From Streptomyces dysideae (GTDB lineage Bacteria > Actinomycetota > Actinomycetes > Streptomycetales > Streptomycetaceae), in NCBI RefSeq assembly GCF_001514305.1, contig NZ_KQ949080.1, positions 203,057-267,056 of the forward strand: a stretch of DNA of 64,000 bases, in the 5' to 3' direction. The translations under genes were made by a program, and so were the position numbers. The stretch's first letter is position 1, and each line of letters starts with the position of its first letter. Positions 8,703-17,163 of the stretch are shown here, piece by piece. Below the pieces are notes generated by a model. It was not told where the DNA came from, searched no databases, and saw nothing but the letters and a program-made list of their open reading frames with translations.

Positions 8703-9344
8703 ATGTGGTCGGGAAGACGTGTCGGCGGCTCGGCAGAATCCGAAGGGCCTGAACAGGGCAAGGTGAGCCGCCGGTGGTTGGGACGGTGGCGTACCGCTGA
8801 GAAACGGACGGCCGAGAGGGACCTGCACCGCTGGCTACGGCGCGAACTTCAGGACCTCGGTATAAAGCCTCCGCTGGATGTGGAGGAGCTGTGCCGGGCG
8901 CTGGGCGAGAGGCGCGGGCGTCCGATCGTCCTTCGGCCGTTCCCCCTGGAGAAGCCCGGACCGTCGGGGCTGTGGGTCGATACGCCTCAGATGGACGTGA
9001 TCCTCTACCAGCAGGAGACGACGCGCCTGCACCAAGAGCACATCATCCTGCACGAAGTGGGCCACATCCTCGTGTCCGAAGATGAGCAGGCCGACGAGGA
9101 GCAGGAGACCCCAGACGATTTCGTCGAGGGCTGGGCGACCCTGATTCCGGTGCTGGATCCCGATCTGGTCCGCCGAGTGGCCCGGCGCTGCTCGTACGAC
9201 GACGGCGAGGAATGTGAGGTCGAGCTCGCGGCCACGATCATCCTGGAGTGGTCTTCGGTGCTCGACCGTGCCACCCCGCTGTCCGACGACCCTGCGCTTC
9301 GTCGGGTCCAGTCGGCCCTCGGTGACCGGCGAGGGTGGCTGTAA
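8703..9344 (+). CDS. ImmA/IrrE family metallo-endopeptidase
   Basis: The HEVGH zinc-binding motif is at residues 117-121 inside HIILHEVGHILV, followed about 20 residues later by an acidic stretch and WATLIPV. This is the M78 peptidase arrangement. Family members cleave phage- or ICE-type repressors or act as their partners. The ATG at 8703 follows AAGGGGAT; an in-frame GTG at 8764 is an alternative. It overlaps no gene but is followed 3 bp later by a seven-segment membrane protein gene, a pair often seen in Streptomyces. The XRE regulator at 11.7-12.6 kb is a plausible target, by analogy with ICEBs1, but that is inference. Confidence 0.8.
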   Translation: MWSGRRVGGSAESEGPEQGKVSRRWLGRWRTAEKRTAERDLHRWLRRELQDLGIKPPLDVEELCRALGERRGRPIVLRPFPLEKPGPSGLWVDTPQMDVILYQQETTRLHQEHIILHEVGHILVSEDEQADEEQETPDDFVEGWATLIPVLDPDLVRRVARRCSYDDGEECEVELAATIILEWSSVLDRATPLSDDPALRRVQSALGDRRGWL

Positions 9345-9347
9345 CCC

Positions 9348-10463
9348 ATGACCGAGCTGCTCCTTGTGGGCATCGCGGCTGCCGTGTTCTGGAAGCTGTA
9401 CCAGTGGTCGCGCGCCCCCCATGACGCTCCTCTGCGTTCCGTCACGCTGTGTCTGCTGAGCGCCGCGCTCTCCTACCCCGTGGCCATGCCCGGCGGTGCC
9501 TCGGGCGTCGACACCGTGGCCGGGCACGGCACCGCGAAGCTGATTCAGAACGTGCTGCTCCTGCTGACGGTCTACTTCCTGATGTGCTTCTACCTGTACT
9601 CGGCGGACGGGCAGGCCGCCCGCCGCCGGGCCCGGCGGGAAGCCGTCGTCGTCGCGCTCGTAGCGGTATCGATCACTGTGGCCGCCGAGTCCGTTCCGAA
9701 CGAGGTCTTCGCCGGCTCCTTCAGCACGGCGGACATGACGATCCCGCAGATCGCCTTCTTCTACGGCGGCGCCGGCCTGTACCTCATGTACGCCCTGGGC
9801 GTCGCCGGTCGGTGGACTCGCCGCTACGCCCGCATGTCACGGCGCCCGCACGCCACGGGCCTGTGGATGGCCGCGATCGGTCTCACCGCGATGGCCGTGG
9901 CCTGCGCCGTCCGCGCGGTGATCGTCGCCATCCGGTGGAGCGGCGGGACCGTACCGCAGCCGCTCATGACCGGTGTGGCGTTCCTGCTGGTGGTGTCCAT
10001 CCTGCTCTTCGTCGCGGGCGTCACCTACCCCGGGGCCCGCGCCAGGATCACGTCCCTGACGCTCTGGCCCCGCCACCGACGTGATCACCGTCGACTCACC
10101 CCGCTGTGGCAGCTGCTCGCGGAGGCATACCCCGAGAACGTGCTGCGGCCCGCTTCTCCGACACTCCGAGACCGGTGGCGGGCGCGCAGCGTGCACCGGC
10201 GCTACCACCGACGGATAGTGGAATGTCGTGACGGACTGGTCGACATCAGCCCCTACCTCGGCTACACGGCCGAGGACACCGAAGTCCTCGACCTCGACCC
10301 TGCCGAACTGGCCGAGCGCCTGCGCCAGGCAGTAACCACGATCGGAAAGGGTGCCCTCTCGCCACGTCAGGCGGTCCCGCTGGCCATTCCCCAGGACGAC
10401 GACCGGGAAGCGGATGTCCGTCAGCTGATCGCGGTGTCGGACGCACTGCGGCTGTCCGCGTAA
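9348..10463 (+). CDS. Seven-segment membrane protein, MAB_1171c/DUF6545-like
   Basis: This 371-residue protein has about seven hydrophobic segments in residues 4-226, followed by a soluble Arg-rich C-terminal domain of about 145 residues (from about PRHRRDHRRL to RQLIAVSDALRLSA). The layout matches the actinobacterial MAB_1171c-like putative transporter/DUF6545 family, whose function is not known. It starts 3 bp after the ImmA/IrrE gene, so the two are almost surely one transcript. A membrane-anchored partner for the protease, for example as a sensor, is conceivable. Confidence 0.7.
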   Translation: MTELLLVGIAAAVFWKLYQWSRAPHDAPLRSVTLCLLSAALSYPVAMPGGASGVDTVAGHGTAKLIQNVLLLLTVYFLMCFYLYSADGQAARRRARREAVVVALVAVSITVAAESVPNEVFAGSFSTADMTIPQIAFFYGGAGLYLMYALGVAGRWTRRYARMSRRPHATGLWMAAIGLTAMAVACAVRAVIVAIRWSGGTVPQPLMTGVAFLLVVSILLFVAGVTYPGARARITSLTLWPRHRRDHRRLTPLWQLLAEAYPENVLRPASPTLRDRWRARSVHRRYHRRIVECRDGLVDISPYLGYTAEDTEVLDLDPAELAERLRQAVTTIGKGALSPRQAVPLAIPQDDDREADVRQLIAVSDALRLSA

Positions 10464-10486
10464 CCACCGAAGATCAAGGAGACGAA

Positions 10487-11683
10487 ATGCTGATCACCGC
10501 TGGCCGAGTCCTGGTCGGCTCCGGGACGTACCTGGACGACGGCGCGGTCCTCATCGAGGGCGACTCGATCACCGCGGTGGGGCCACGCGCGCAGATCGCG
10601 GAGCGGGCCGGTTCGGACGTGATGCACCTCGCGTTCCCCGAGGGCACGGTCGTGCCTGGCCTCATCGACGCCCACGTCCATCTCGCTTTCGACGGTGGCG
10701 CGGACCCTGTGGCCACGCTCCACGAATCGAGCGACGAGTCCCTCCTTCAGGACATGCGCCGCCGTGCGGAGCAGCTTCTCCACAGTGGTGTGACGACCGT
10801 GCGCGACCTGGGAGACCGCAGCGGCCTCGCGCTCCGCCTGGATAAGGAGATCGCCGACGGCAGCGCGGCAGGCCCTCGGATCGTGTCCGCGAGCACGCCC
10901 GCGACCCCGCCCGGAGGCCACTGCCACTTCCTCGGTGGTGAGGTCTCCGGCGTGGAGGAGATCCGCGACCTCGTGCGGCGCAACATCACGGCCGGTGCCG
11001 GCGTGATCAAGGCGATGGTGACCGGTGGCGGTCTGACCAAGGATGGGCCCAAGAGCTGGCAGAGCCAGTTCACCCCGGAGGAACTCGCTGCCCTGGTAGA
11101 CGAAGCCCACCAGGCCGACGTACCGGTGGCCGCCCACGCCCACGGTACGGAGGGCATCACCGCGGCCGTGGAAGCGGGCGTGGACACGATCGAGCACTGC
11201 ACGTGGATGACCAGCGACGGCTTCGACCTCCGGCAGGACGTCCTGAAGCGGATCATCGACCAGGGCGTCGCCGTCTGCCCGGCCGTCAGCCCCCACTGGC
11301 AGATGCTCCCCCGGTTCTTCGGCGAGGAGCGGGCCGCGGCCATGTTCGACCTGGTGCGGCAGATGGCTGAGGCCGGCGCCCGGCTCATCGCCGGAACCGA
11401 CGCCGGGGTCCAGCGGGCGGGGTTCGACGGCCTGGTGCCCGCCCTGTCGTTCTACGCGCACCTGGGCCTGCCGAACAGCAAGATCCTCGATATGGCGACC
11501 ACCGACGCGGCTGGCGCGCTGGGTCTGGGCGAGACGACGGGGCGCATTGCTCCCGGGTTCCGGGCGGACCTGCTGGTGATCGGCGGAGACCCCCTTGAGG
11601 ACCTCACCGCGTTGAAGGCGGTCCGGACGGTGGTGGCCGCAGGGCGGCGGCACGAGCCGCGCGAGACGACCGCACAGCAGTAG
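10487..11683 (+). CDS. Amidohydrolase family protein (imidazolonepropionase-like)
   Basis: This 398-residue TIM-barrel metal hydrolase starts with ATG after an excellent AAGGAGA site. The metal motif DAHVHLAF has His63 and His65. AHAHGTEG (around residue 214), IEHCTWM (near residue 236) and AGTDAGVQ (near residue 304) supply the remaining metal ligands of the amidohydrolase superfamily. Sequence style is closest to the Xaa-Pro dipeptidase/imidazolonepropionase-like group that cleaves cyclic amides or dipeptides. It lies 23 bp downstream of the membrane protein gene and ends at a hairpin terminator, so it is the last gene of the ImmA/IrrE operon. Confidence 0.85.
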   Translation: MLITAGRVLVGSGTYLDDGAVLIEGDSITAVGPRAQIAERAGSDVMHLAFPEGTVVPGLIDAHVHLAFDGGADPVATLHESSDESLLQDMRRRAEQLLHSGVTTVRDLGDRSGLALRLDKEIADGSAAGPRIVSASTPATPPGGHCHFLGGEVSGVEEIRDLVRRNITAGAGVIKAMVTGGGLTKDGPKSWQSQFTPEELAALVDEAHQADVPVAAHAHGTEGITAAVEAGVDTIEHCTWMTSDGFDLRQDVLKRIIDQGVAVCPAVSPHWQMLPRFFGEERAAAMFDLVRQMAEAGARLIAGTDAGVQRAGFDGLVPALSFYAHLGLPNSKILDMATTDAAGALGLGETTGRIAPGFRADLLVIGGDPLEDLTALKAVRTVVAAGRRHEPRETTAQQ

Positions 11684-11692
11684 GGGCCAGCA

Positions 11693-11720
11693 TGTCCGGG
11701 GCTCTTCAGAGTCCCGGACA
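11693..11720 (+). terminator. Bidirectional hairpin terminator
   Basis: The perfect 8-bp arms TGTCCGGG and CCCGGACA are separated by 12 nt, between the convergent amidohydrolase and XRE genes. There is no T-tract, as usual in Streptomyces. Confidence 0.65.
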
Positions 11721-11725
11721 GAGCG

Positions 11726-12625
11726 CTACTCGTTCGCCTCCGGTTCTCTCTGCTCCATCTCCGTGACCAGGTCGTTGACGAACTCCATGACGTTCGCCGG
11801 CAAACCCTGGGAGCCCGTCCCCCGCCCCCTGACCCGGCCCACGGCCCCCCTCCTCGACGCCGACAGCAGTCGGAGGCCCTCGTAGACCTGACGGGCCACG
11901 GCATCGTCCGGCTGGAAGTACATCGGGGACACACCGAAGAAGGCGGCCAGGCCCTCAAGAACGACTGGCGAAGCCGCTTCCGTGACGCCGGTCCGGAGAT
12001 CCCGGACGCCCTCCCCGGTGATGACCTTCGACCCGGCATGAGCATTGACGGCGTCGGCGATCTCCGAGTCCGTCGGCGGCCCCTGCTGCCCGGGGTACGA
12101 GCGCTCCAGGACCAGAGTGATCTTCTCGCCCAGCGTGCCGGGTGGCCCCGAGGAGACCGGGACGGTGCCGCCATCCTCGGCGGATTGGCCGGCTTGTGTC
12201 TCCTGGGCCTTGGCGATCGAACGGTCCTCTGCCCGCCGCAGCTCCTCCTCGCTCACCCGGTACGCCGCCGCCAGGGCCGGGACGTACTTGTCCTTGAGTC
12301 GCCGCTCCCCGCGTTCGGCTCCCGCCACCGGACCGGCACTCTTGGTTCCGATCAGAGATGCCGTTTCGTACTGGTAGTAGCCGGCATCGCACCGCAGGTC
12401 CGTCAGATCAGGCAGCCCGGTACGCGGAAAGAGGCCGTCCAGCCCTCGGTTGAGAACGCGGGCCAGCGCGGGCAGCTTCTCCGCGTCGGGGACCGCGTCC
12501 CCGGATTCCCAGCCGGCGACCGTCGAGTCGGCCACGCCGAGGGCCGCAGCCACCTCGGCCTGCGAGATCTCGGCAGCTCGCCGCACCGTGCGCACACGAT
12601 GTCGGTCGAAGTGACGAGCAGACAT
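11726..12625 (-). CDS. XRE-family transcriptional regulator
   Basis: This 299-residue protein has an N-terminal Cro/C1-type HTH at about residues 10-60 (RAAEISQAEVAAALGVADSTVAGWESG). A second HTH-like region follows with Tyr-rich and charged segments, and a further regulator-like domain sits in the C-terminal half (LGEKITLVLERSYPGQ...). I chose the ATG at 12625 because it has GAGG just upstream; a TTG seven codons earlier is possible. It is divergent from the replication/mobilisation operon and probably represses it from the shared 12626-13038 region. The upstream ImmA/IrrE protease is a candidate for relieving that repression. Confidence 0.8.
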   Translation of the reverse strand: MSARHFDRHRVRTVRRAAEISQAEVAAALGVADSTVAGWESGDAVPDAEKLPALARVLNRGLDGLFPRTGLPDLTDLRCDAGYYQYETASLIGTKSAGPVAGAERGERRLKDKYVPALAAAYRVSEEELRRAEDRSIAKAQETQAGQSAEDGGTVPVSSGPPGTLGEKITLVLERSYPGQQGPPTDSEIADAVNAHAGSKVITGEGVRDLRTGVTEAASPVVLEGLAAFFGVSPMYFQPDDAVARQVYEGLRLLSASRRGAVGRVRGRGTGSQGLPANVMEFVNDLVTEMEQREPEANE

Positions 12626-12666
12626 CTCAACCTCGCTTTTCGTCAAACCGAAGGAACGTCGGTGCG

Positions 12667-12695
12667 TTGACTTTTTCGTTGGGTCGGAATAGCTT
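12667..12695 (+). promoter_or_regulatory. Vegetative-type promoter for the replication operon
   Basis: TTGACT (12667-12672), a 17-nt spacer and TAGCTT (12690-12695) match a sigma-70-like promoter facing the replication genes. It lies only about 40 bp from the divergent XRE gene start. The half-sites TTTTCGTC and TTTTCGTT around it could be operator sequences. The rest of 12696-13038 has no gene and would be a leader of about 340 nt. Confidence 0.5.
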
Positions 12696-13038
12696 CAGCC
12701 TAGCGAAAGACGGGGTGCTCCGCACCCCTACTCGATCTTCGCCTTCGGCCTCTCTGTGGCGCCTCCGGATAGGGCTGGATCTTGGCGCGACCTGCGCATA
12801 TGTTCGTCGTCGCTCGCCGGGCAGCCCGCCTGGGGAGCGACGGCAAGAAGGAGGTACGTATACGAGACGGGCAGATCGACCGGGCCGGGTAAGCCCGGAA
12901 AACTGCACCGGCGCCCGGGAGCTACCAACTCCTGGACGCCGGGCCGGCACCCCGAAGGCGCCGATTCACATCTCGCGGGCGGCGGGGCTTTTGCACGAGA
13001 ACCACCGCACCGCGCTCCTACGAACAACGGAGTATCGC

Positions 13039-13359
13039 ATGCTCGCCACGCCGAGCGACATCCCGGCATGCCCGGACACGGCCCGCCAGCACCGGCTTGC
13101 AGCCCAGCTGGCCGACATGATCCCCGGGGCGGCCACCATCCGCGTCAGCCTCACCGACCCCGCGCAGACGTGGCCCCACCCGCACACCATCGCCAAGGAC
13201 GCGTGCGGGGCAACGGTCGAGCTGAGCCGGACGACCGCCAGGGTCGCGGCACGCTGGATCATGCGGGTCTGGCCGGACGTGAACTGGACCCGCCCTCACA
13301 CCTTCGACCTCACCATCGCGACCCTCTCCCGCAGCGATCTCGTCGGTCGAGGCCGCTGA
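13039..13359 (+). CDS. Hypothetical protein at head of replication operon
   Basis: This 106-residue protein starts with ATG after CGGAG, ends 1 bp before the replication gene and is clearly part of the same operon. It has no recognised domain. The composition is ordinary, with conserved-looking aromatic segments (TWPHPHTIAKDACG, WIMRVWPDVNWTRPHTFDL). Small proteins of this type occur at the head of replication modules of actinobacterial integrative elements. The function is unknown. Confidence 0.6.
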   Translation: MLATPSDIPACPDTARQHRLAAQLADMIPGAATIRVSLTDPAQTWPHPHTIAKDACGATVELSRTTARVAARWIMRVWPDVNWTRPHTFDLTIATLSRSDLVGRGR

Positions 13360-13360
13360 C

Positions 13361-14380
13361 ATGGCACGGATCCGGACCATCAAGCCGGAGGCGTTCTTCT
13401 CCGAGTCGCTCGCCGAGGTGAGCGTCGAGGCGGAGCGGACGTTCTTCGGCCTCCTCACCCAGGCCGACGACCACGGCCGCCATCGCGACAACGCCGCGAT
13501 CATCGCGGGGCTGCTCTGGCCCCTGCGGGCCGAGCACACGTCGGTTCACGTCGAGGACGACCTCCAGCAGCTCGCCAACGCTGGCCTGCTCTGCCGGTAC
13601 ACCGGTTGCGACGGCCGCCGCTACCTCCATGTCGTGACCTGGTTCGAGCACCAGAAGATCGACAAGCCCAGCCAGTCCCGACTGCCCTCCTGCCCGCAGC
13701 ACCACGCGGCAGCCCGGTGCGGTCCTTGCAAGGGGACCTGCACTCGGCACCCCGAAGCGTCGCCCACCCCTACCCGAGGTGTCGCCGAGACTTCGCCGAA
13801 CGCTCCCCGAACCCTCGATCGGCCCGCGCAGCCCGCTCCGACGCCTCCCATCCCCCGGAGCGGGGCCCCGGCCGCCCGGCAGGACCCCTTGGTCGGCCTC
13901 GCCGGCGCCCCTGATCGCAGTGATAAGAAAGCCGCGGGTCGGGAGGCATTCGCCGAGGGCTCCCCGAAGCCTCCCCGAAGCCTCGGAGAGGGCTCGGCGC
14001 CTGGATCAAGGATCTTGGATCCTGGATCTTCATTCCCTACGGGGCGCACAGCGCCCGCCACCACCGTCTCGGTCAACGACCTGATCGGCGAGTACGTCGC
14101 CGCGTGCGACGAGCGTCCGCCCAGCGACGTGATCGGACACCTCGGCCGCATCGCCAAGAAGCTCCTCGGCGAGGGCATCGCGTCGGAGCATGTCCGCGCC
14201 GGACTGCGGCGCTTCGCGGAGATCCAGGGCCACCCCAGCCGCCTGCCGAGCCTGGTCAACGACGCCATGAACGCACGGTCCGCTGGTTTGGCGCGGCCGG
14301 GAATCCGGCCTAACGTGCCCGCTCACCAGGCGTGGACCAATCCGGTCGACGCTGCCGCTGCCTATGCCGAGGAGCTGTGA
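13361..14380 (+). CDS. Replisome-organiser-like replication initiator
   Basis: This 339-residue protein begins MARIRTIKPEAF and has an N-terminal winged-helix-like domain (residues 1-100). That is the signature of phage and integrative-element replisome-organiser/DnaD-like initiators. A Cys/His cluster CPQHHAAARCGPCKGTC near residue 115 may bind zinc. The middle (about 130-230) is a low-complexity Pro/Ser linker, and the C-terminal helical domain (about 235-310) resembles a DnaD-type tail. The next gene encodes a DnaC/IstB-like ATPase and overlaps it (TGATG). Together they form an initiator plus helicase-loader pair for autonomous replication of the element. Confidence 0.75.
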   Translation: MARIRTIKPEAFFSESLAEVSVEAERTFFGLLTQADDHGRHRDNAAIIAGLLWPLRAEHTSVHVEDDLQQLANAGLLCRYTGCDGRRYLHVVTWFEHQKIDKPSQSRLPSCPQHHAAARCGPCKGTCTRHPEASPTPTRGVAETSPNAPRTLDRPAQPAPTPPIPRSGAPAARQDPLVGLAGAPDRSDKKAAGREAFAEGSPKPPRSLGEGSAPGSRILDPGSSFPTGRTAPATTVSVNDLIGEYVAACDERPPSDVIGHLGRIAKKLLGEGIASEHVRAGLRRFAEIQGHPSRLPSLVNDAMNARSAGLARPGIRPNVPAHQAWTNPVDAAAAYAEEL

Positions 14381-15087
14381 TGCGCACCCATACTCGCGAC
14401 CCGCAGACCCTCGGCAGCGCAGGCACCCTGGACCGGATGGCCCGGATCCTTGCCGCCCGCAACATCGACCCGGCAGCCGTCGCCGCTCTGGTCGACGAGC
14501 CCGATTCCTTCTCCCCGCTGGACGCCCTGTTGGCCGCGATGCCCCCGCGCTACCAGGGTGCGGTCGCCGACCATCCGCAGGTCCTGGACTGGGTCCGGGA
14601 CGTCGCCCAGCAGGCCGTCGCGCCCAGTCAGGGAGCCCGGCGGCAGGTCACCACCGGCCCGAGCCTGCTGATGGCCGGGGTGGTCGGCGCGGGCAAGACC
14701 CACCAGGCGTACGGGGCGGTCCGACAGCTGGTGCGGACCGGGGTGGGCGTGCGTTGGCGCGCGACCACGGCCGCCGACCTGTACGCCGACCTGCGCCCTC
14801 GCCCCGGGGTGGACAGCGAGCGGGAGCTGGCGGACGTCAGCCGGTGCCCGCTGCTGATCATCGACGACCTCGGCGCGGCCAAGGCGTCCGAGTGGGTCGA
14901 GGAAGTGACGTACCGGCTGATCAACCGCCGGTACAACCACATGCTCCCGACGCTGATCACCACCAACCTGGCGATCAAGGACCTCCGGGCCTATCTCGGC
15001 GACCGCGTCACCTCCCGACTCGCGCAGATGACCACCCGGGTCGAGTTCGAGCCGGTCGACCGCAGACGCCACCGCCCCGCCGCCTGA
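14380..15087 (+). CDS. DnaC/IstB-like helicase-loader ATPase
   Basis: This 235-residue AAA+ protein has Walker A GVVGAGKT (Lys106) and Walker B LLIIDDLG near residue 160. The sensor-like TLITTNLAIKDL and a terminal arginine patch follow. This is the DnaC/IstB architecture that loads replicative helicase onto DNA. The gene overlaps the replication initiator stop, so both are made together. No replicative helicase is encoded in the window, so the host DnaB would be recruited. The DnaB-N-domain protein at 45.4-46.5 kb is a possible partner. About 115 bp with GC-rich inverted segments follow before whiB. Confidence 0.85.
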   Translation: MRTHTRDPQTLGSAGTLDRMARILAARNIDPAAVAALVDEPDSFSPLDALLAAMPPRYQGAVADHPQVLDWVRDVAQQAVAPSQGARRQVTTGPSLLMAGVVGAGKTHQAYGAVRQLVRTGVGVRWRATTAADLYADLRPRPGVDSERELADVSRCPLLIIDDLGAAKASEWVEEVTYRLINRRYNHMLPTLITTNLAIKDLRAYLGDRVTSRLAQMTTRVEFEPVDRRRHRPAA

Positions 15088-15204
15088 CCCACCGCCGGCC
15101 GTACCGCCGGGCCGCGCCTCCGGCGCCCCGCCCCATGCACCTCCCGACCCAGCGCACCCCTCCGCCGACGCCCCTGCGCGCGGAGAGCGATCGGAGCAAC
15201 CCGC

Positions 15205-15771
15205 ATGACCACCACGACGATCAGCCCTGCCCGCCACCGGTCGCTCGGTGACCACACCTGGCAGGACCAGGCCGTCTGCCAGAGCACCGAGCACAACCCG
15301 GTGGACCCCGACATGTTCTTCCCCGAGCCCGACGAGACCGCCAAGATCGCCGCGGCGAAGTCGCTGTGCGGCCAGTGCCCGGTCCGCCGCACCTGCCTGG
15401 ACGCCGCCCTGGAAGGCGGCGACACCCACGGCATACGGGGCGGGATGACCGAGGAGGAGCGCGAGCCGCTGCACGAGAACATCGCCAGCCGCCTCGACTA
15501 CAGCCGGGTCAACGCCACAGTCGCCGGGCGCGACGTCCACCTCACGAAGGCCGAGCGCCGCGCGGTCGTCCGTGCCGCCTACCGCCACGGCCTCACCGAA
15601 CAGCGCCTGGCCTGGCTCCTGAAGATCAGCGAGGAGCACGCCCAGAAGCTGTACCGCGAAACCCGCCGAGCCATCCGCAACCGACACCTGGAGCAGACCA
15701 CGCAGGACACCCCACCCCCTGAGACCGACGGCAAGCAGCTGGGCCGCGACGACTTCGGGACGGCGGCGTGA
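15205..15771 (+). CDS. WhiB-family iron-sulfur transcription factor
   Basis: This 188-residue protein has the four Wbl cysteines Cys25, Cys55, Cys58 and Cys64 (CGQCPVRRTC), followed by the turn GIRGGM. These coordinate a 4Fe-4S cluster and allow sigma-factor binding. After the Wbl domain there is an extra region of about 100 residues with LTEQRLAWLLKISEEHAQKLYRETRR, which looks like an additional HTH. Plasmid- and ICE-borne WhiB proteins are common in Streptomyces and probably couple element genes to development or redox state. The stop overlaps the next start (GTGA). Confidence 0.9.
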   Translation: MTTTTISPARHRSLGDHTWQDQAVCQSTEHNPVDPDMFFPEPDETAKIAAAKSLCGQCPVRRTCLDAALEGGDTHGIRGGMTEEEREPLHENIASRLDYSRVNATVAGRDVHLTKAERRAVVRAAYRHGLTEQRLAWLLKISEEHAQKLYRETRRAIRNRHLEQTTQDTPPPETDGKQLGRDDFGTAA

Positions 15772-16835
15772 GTATCGCGAGCGCGCCGAGCACGGCGCAT
15801 GTCACCGGGTGGGACCGCGCGGTCGTCATCGCCCTCGGTGGTGCGGGATGCGCCCTGTCGTACGACGCCCTGCAGCAGATGGCCGTTGCCATCCACGTGC
15901 GGGGGCTGCTGACTTACCTCTTCCCCTTGGTGATCGACGGGTTCATCGCGTACGGCATCCGGGCCCTGCTGGTTCTGCGCGACGCACCGCTGCGCGCCCG
16001 GCTTTACGTCTGGACGCTCTTCGGCACGGCCACCGCCGCCAGCATCTGGGCCAACGCGTTGCACGCGGTCAGGCTCAATGAAGAGAACACCTCGGCCACC
16101 GGGCTGCGGCTCGGAGACACGGTGGTCGCGGTGCTGTCCACCATCGCCCCGCTGGCCCTGGCCGGAGCGGTGCACCTGTACATCCTCATCGCCCGGGGGC
16201 CGGTCAAGGCCAGCGACCGAAGTGACCGCGATGGCCTCGGTCAGGCCGGTCGCCCCGGTCAGCCCGAGCGTCTCCCGGTCACTCGGACTGACCGGGTCGG
16301 CCCCCAGCAGCCGCCGCCCGGTCAGGTCAGCGCCGGACAGTCGGCCACCGCCCTGACTGACCGGCCCCGCCCGTCCCTGGACAAGCGGACCCCGGATGCC
16401 CGGACACTGGCCGGGGGCAGCGCCCCGGCGGACAGCGGCAGCCCGGTCAGCAGCCAGCGTGACAGGGAGACCAAGGCTGCTGACCTGGGCGGACAGCCGG
16501 ACACCACCCCGGCGGTCAGTGACCGACGGACCGTTACCGAGCCGGTCAACGGCCACCCGGACAACCTCCCGTCGGCGACTGACCGGCCGGTCACTCCGCC
16601 ACCGGTCACTGACGACACTCCCCGGGCAACCGGTGGCCGGCGACCTGACCCGGACACCGAGGAGCTGCTGGAGATCGCCCGGTCGGCGGTCAGGGCCGAG
16701 GACAAGCTGACCCGCAAGGTGGTCGCCCAGGCGATCCGCGGTCAGCAGATCCCTCTCTCCAGCGACACGCTGACCGCCCTGATGGTCCAGCTGCGTCAGC
16801 AGCACGGCCAGTCGGTCACCACCCCCCGGAACTGA
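15768..16835 (+). CDS. DUF2637 membrane protein (Spd-like)
   Basis: This 355-residue protein has four membrane segments in about residues 18-142, typical of DUF2637 proteins, which are common on Streptomyces conjugative elements and resemble plasmid spread proteins. From about residue 145 to 300 it is a low-complexity Pro/Asp/Arg/Thr linker. There the DNA is packed with CGGTCA/TGACCG motifs in several reading frames. A short C-terminal HTH-like segment (DKLTRKVVAQAIRGQQIPLSSDTL) closes it. It could act in intramycelial spread of the element. It overlaps whiB and is followed by small genes leading to mobC. Confidence 0.75.
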   Translation: MSIASAPSTAHVTGWDRAVVIALGGAGCALSYDALQQMAVAIHVRGLLTYLFPLVIDGFIAYGIRALLVLRDAPLRARLYVWTLFGTATAASIWANALHAVRLNEENTSATGLRLGDTVVAVLSTIAPLALAGAVHLYILIARGPVKASDRSDRDGLGQAGRPGQPERLPVTRTDRVGPQQPPPGQVSAGQSATALTDRPRPSLDKRTPDARTLAGGSAPADSGSPVSSQRDRETKAADLGGQPDTTPAVSDRRTVTEPVNGHPDNLPSATDRPVTPPPVTDDTPRATGGRRPDPDTEELLEIARSAVRAEDKLTRKVVAQAIRGQQIPLSSDTLTALMVQLRQQHGQSVTTPRN

Positions 16836-16883
16836 CCGCACACCCCATGGGGCGGTGACCGAGCCGGACACCTCGGCCGGTCA
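16199..16883. repeat. Cluster of CGGTCA/TGACCG hexamers
   Basis: I count 14 CGGTCA and 8 TGACCG copies in about 685 bp, where under one is expected at this base composition. They include the perfect 14-bp palindrome TGACCGGCCGGTCA near 16579-16592. The hexamer occurs in different reading frames (as Gly-Gln and as Pro-Val-Thr/Ser) and runs past the DUF2637 stop, so selection seems to act on DNA rather than protein. Candidate roles are binding sites for a replication, partition or transfer protein. Confidence 0.7.
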
Positions 16884-16938
16884 CCCGCCCCGGACAGCCC
16901 GCCCCACGACGTCCTCCCGTGAACCGGAGAGCACCGCC

Positions 16939-17163
16939 ATGCGCACGAAGCCCGCGACACCCGCCGAGGTGGACACCTGGCTGACCGTCCTGCACCAGCG
17001 CGGCCACATCCACCGAGCCGAGTCCGGTCCCGACAACACCTGGACCGTGCAACGGTGCCGACACAGCCGCCCCTGGACTCTGCACCACCCGGTCCTGGCC
17101 ATGGACTGGATCGAGGGCATCGTCCGCGACATCCGTCAGCAGGATGCGGAGGCGGGCCGGTGA
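16939..17163 (+). CDS. Small hypothetical protein
   Basis: This 74-residue protein starts with ATG and has GGAG 9-10 nt upstream. No domain is recognised. It contains HIHRAESGPDNTWTVQRCRHS, a compact beta-strand-like core of the kind seen in small mobile-element proteins, and a helical C-terminus. The stop overlaps the GTG of the MobC frame (GTGA), so it belongs to the mobilisation operon. Confidence 0.55.
   Translation: MRTKPATPAEVDTWLTVLHQRGHIHRAESGPDNTWTVQRCRHSRPWTLHHPVLAMDWIEGIVRDIRQQDAEAGR

Noticed and set aside
8337..8766. Two overlapping short frames in the low-GC gap
   Set aside because: No codon bias or ribosome binding sites, and the ImmA/IrrE start is at 8703 in a different frame.
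14285..14305. Sequence resembling part of the 35-nt box (TTTGGCGCGGCCGG)
   Set aside because: It lies inside the replication initiator coding region, lacks the GAGGAT and inverted-repeat parts and is not upstream of a gene.
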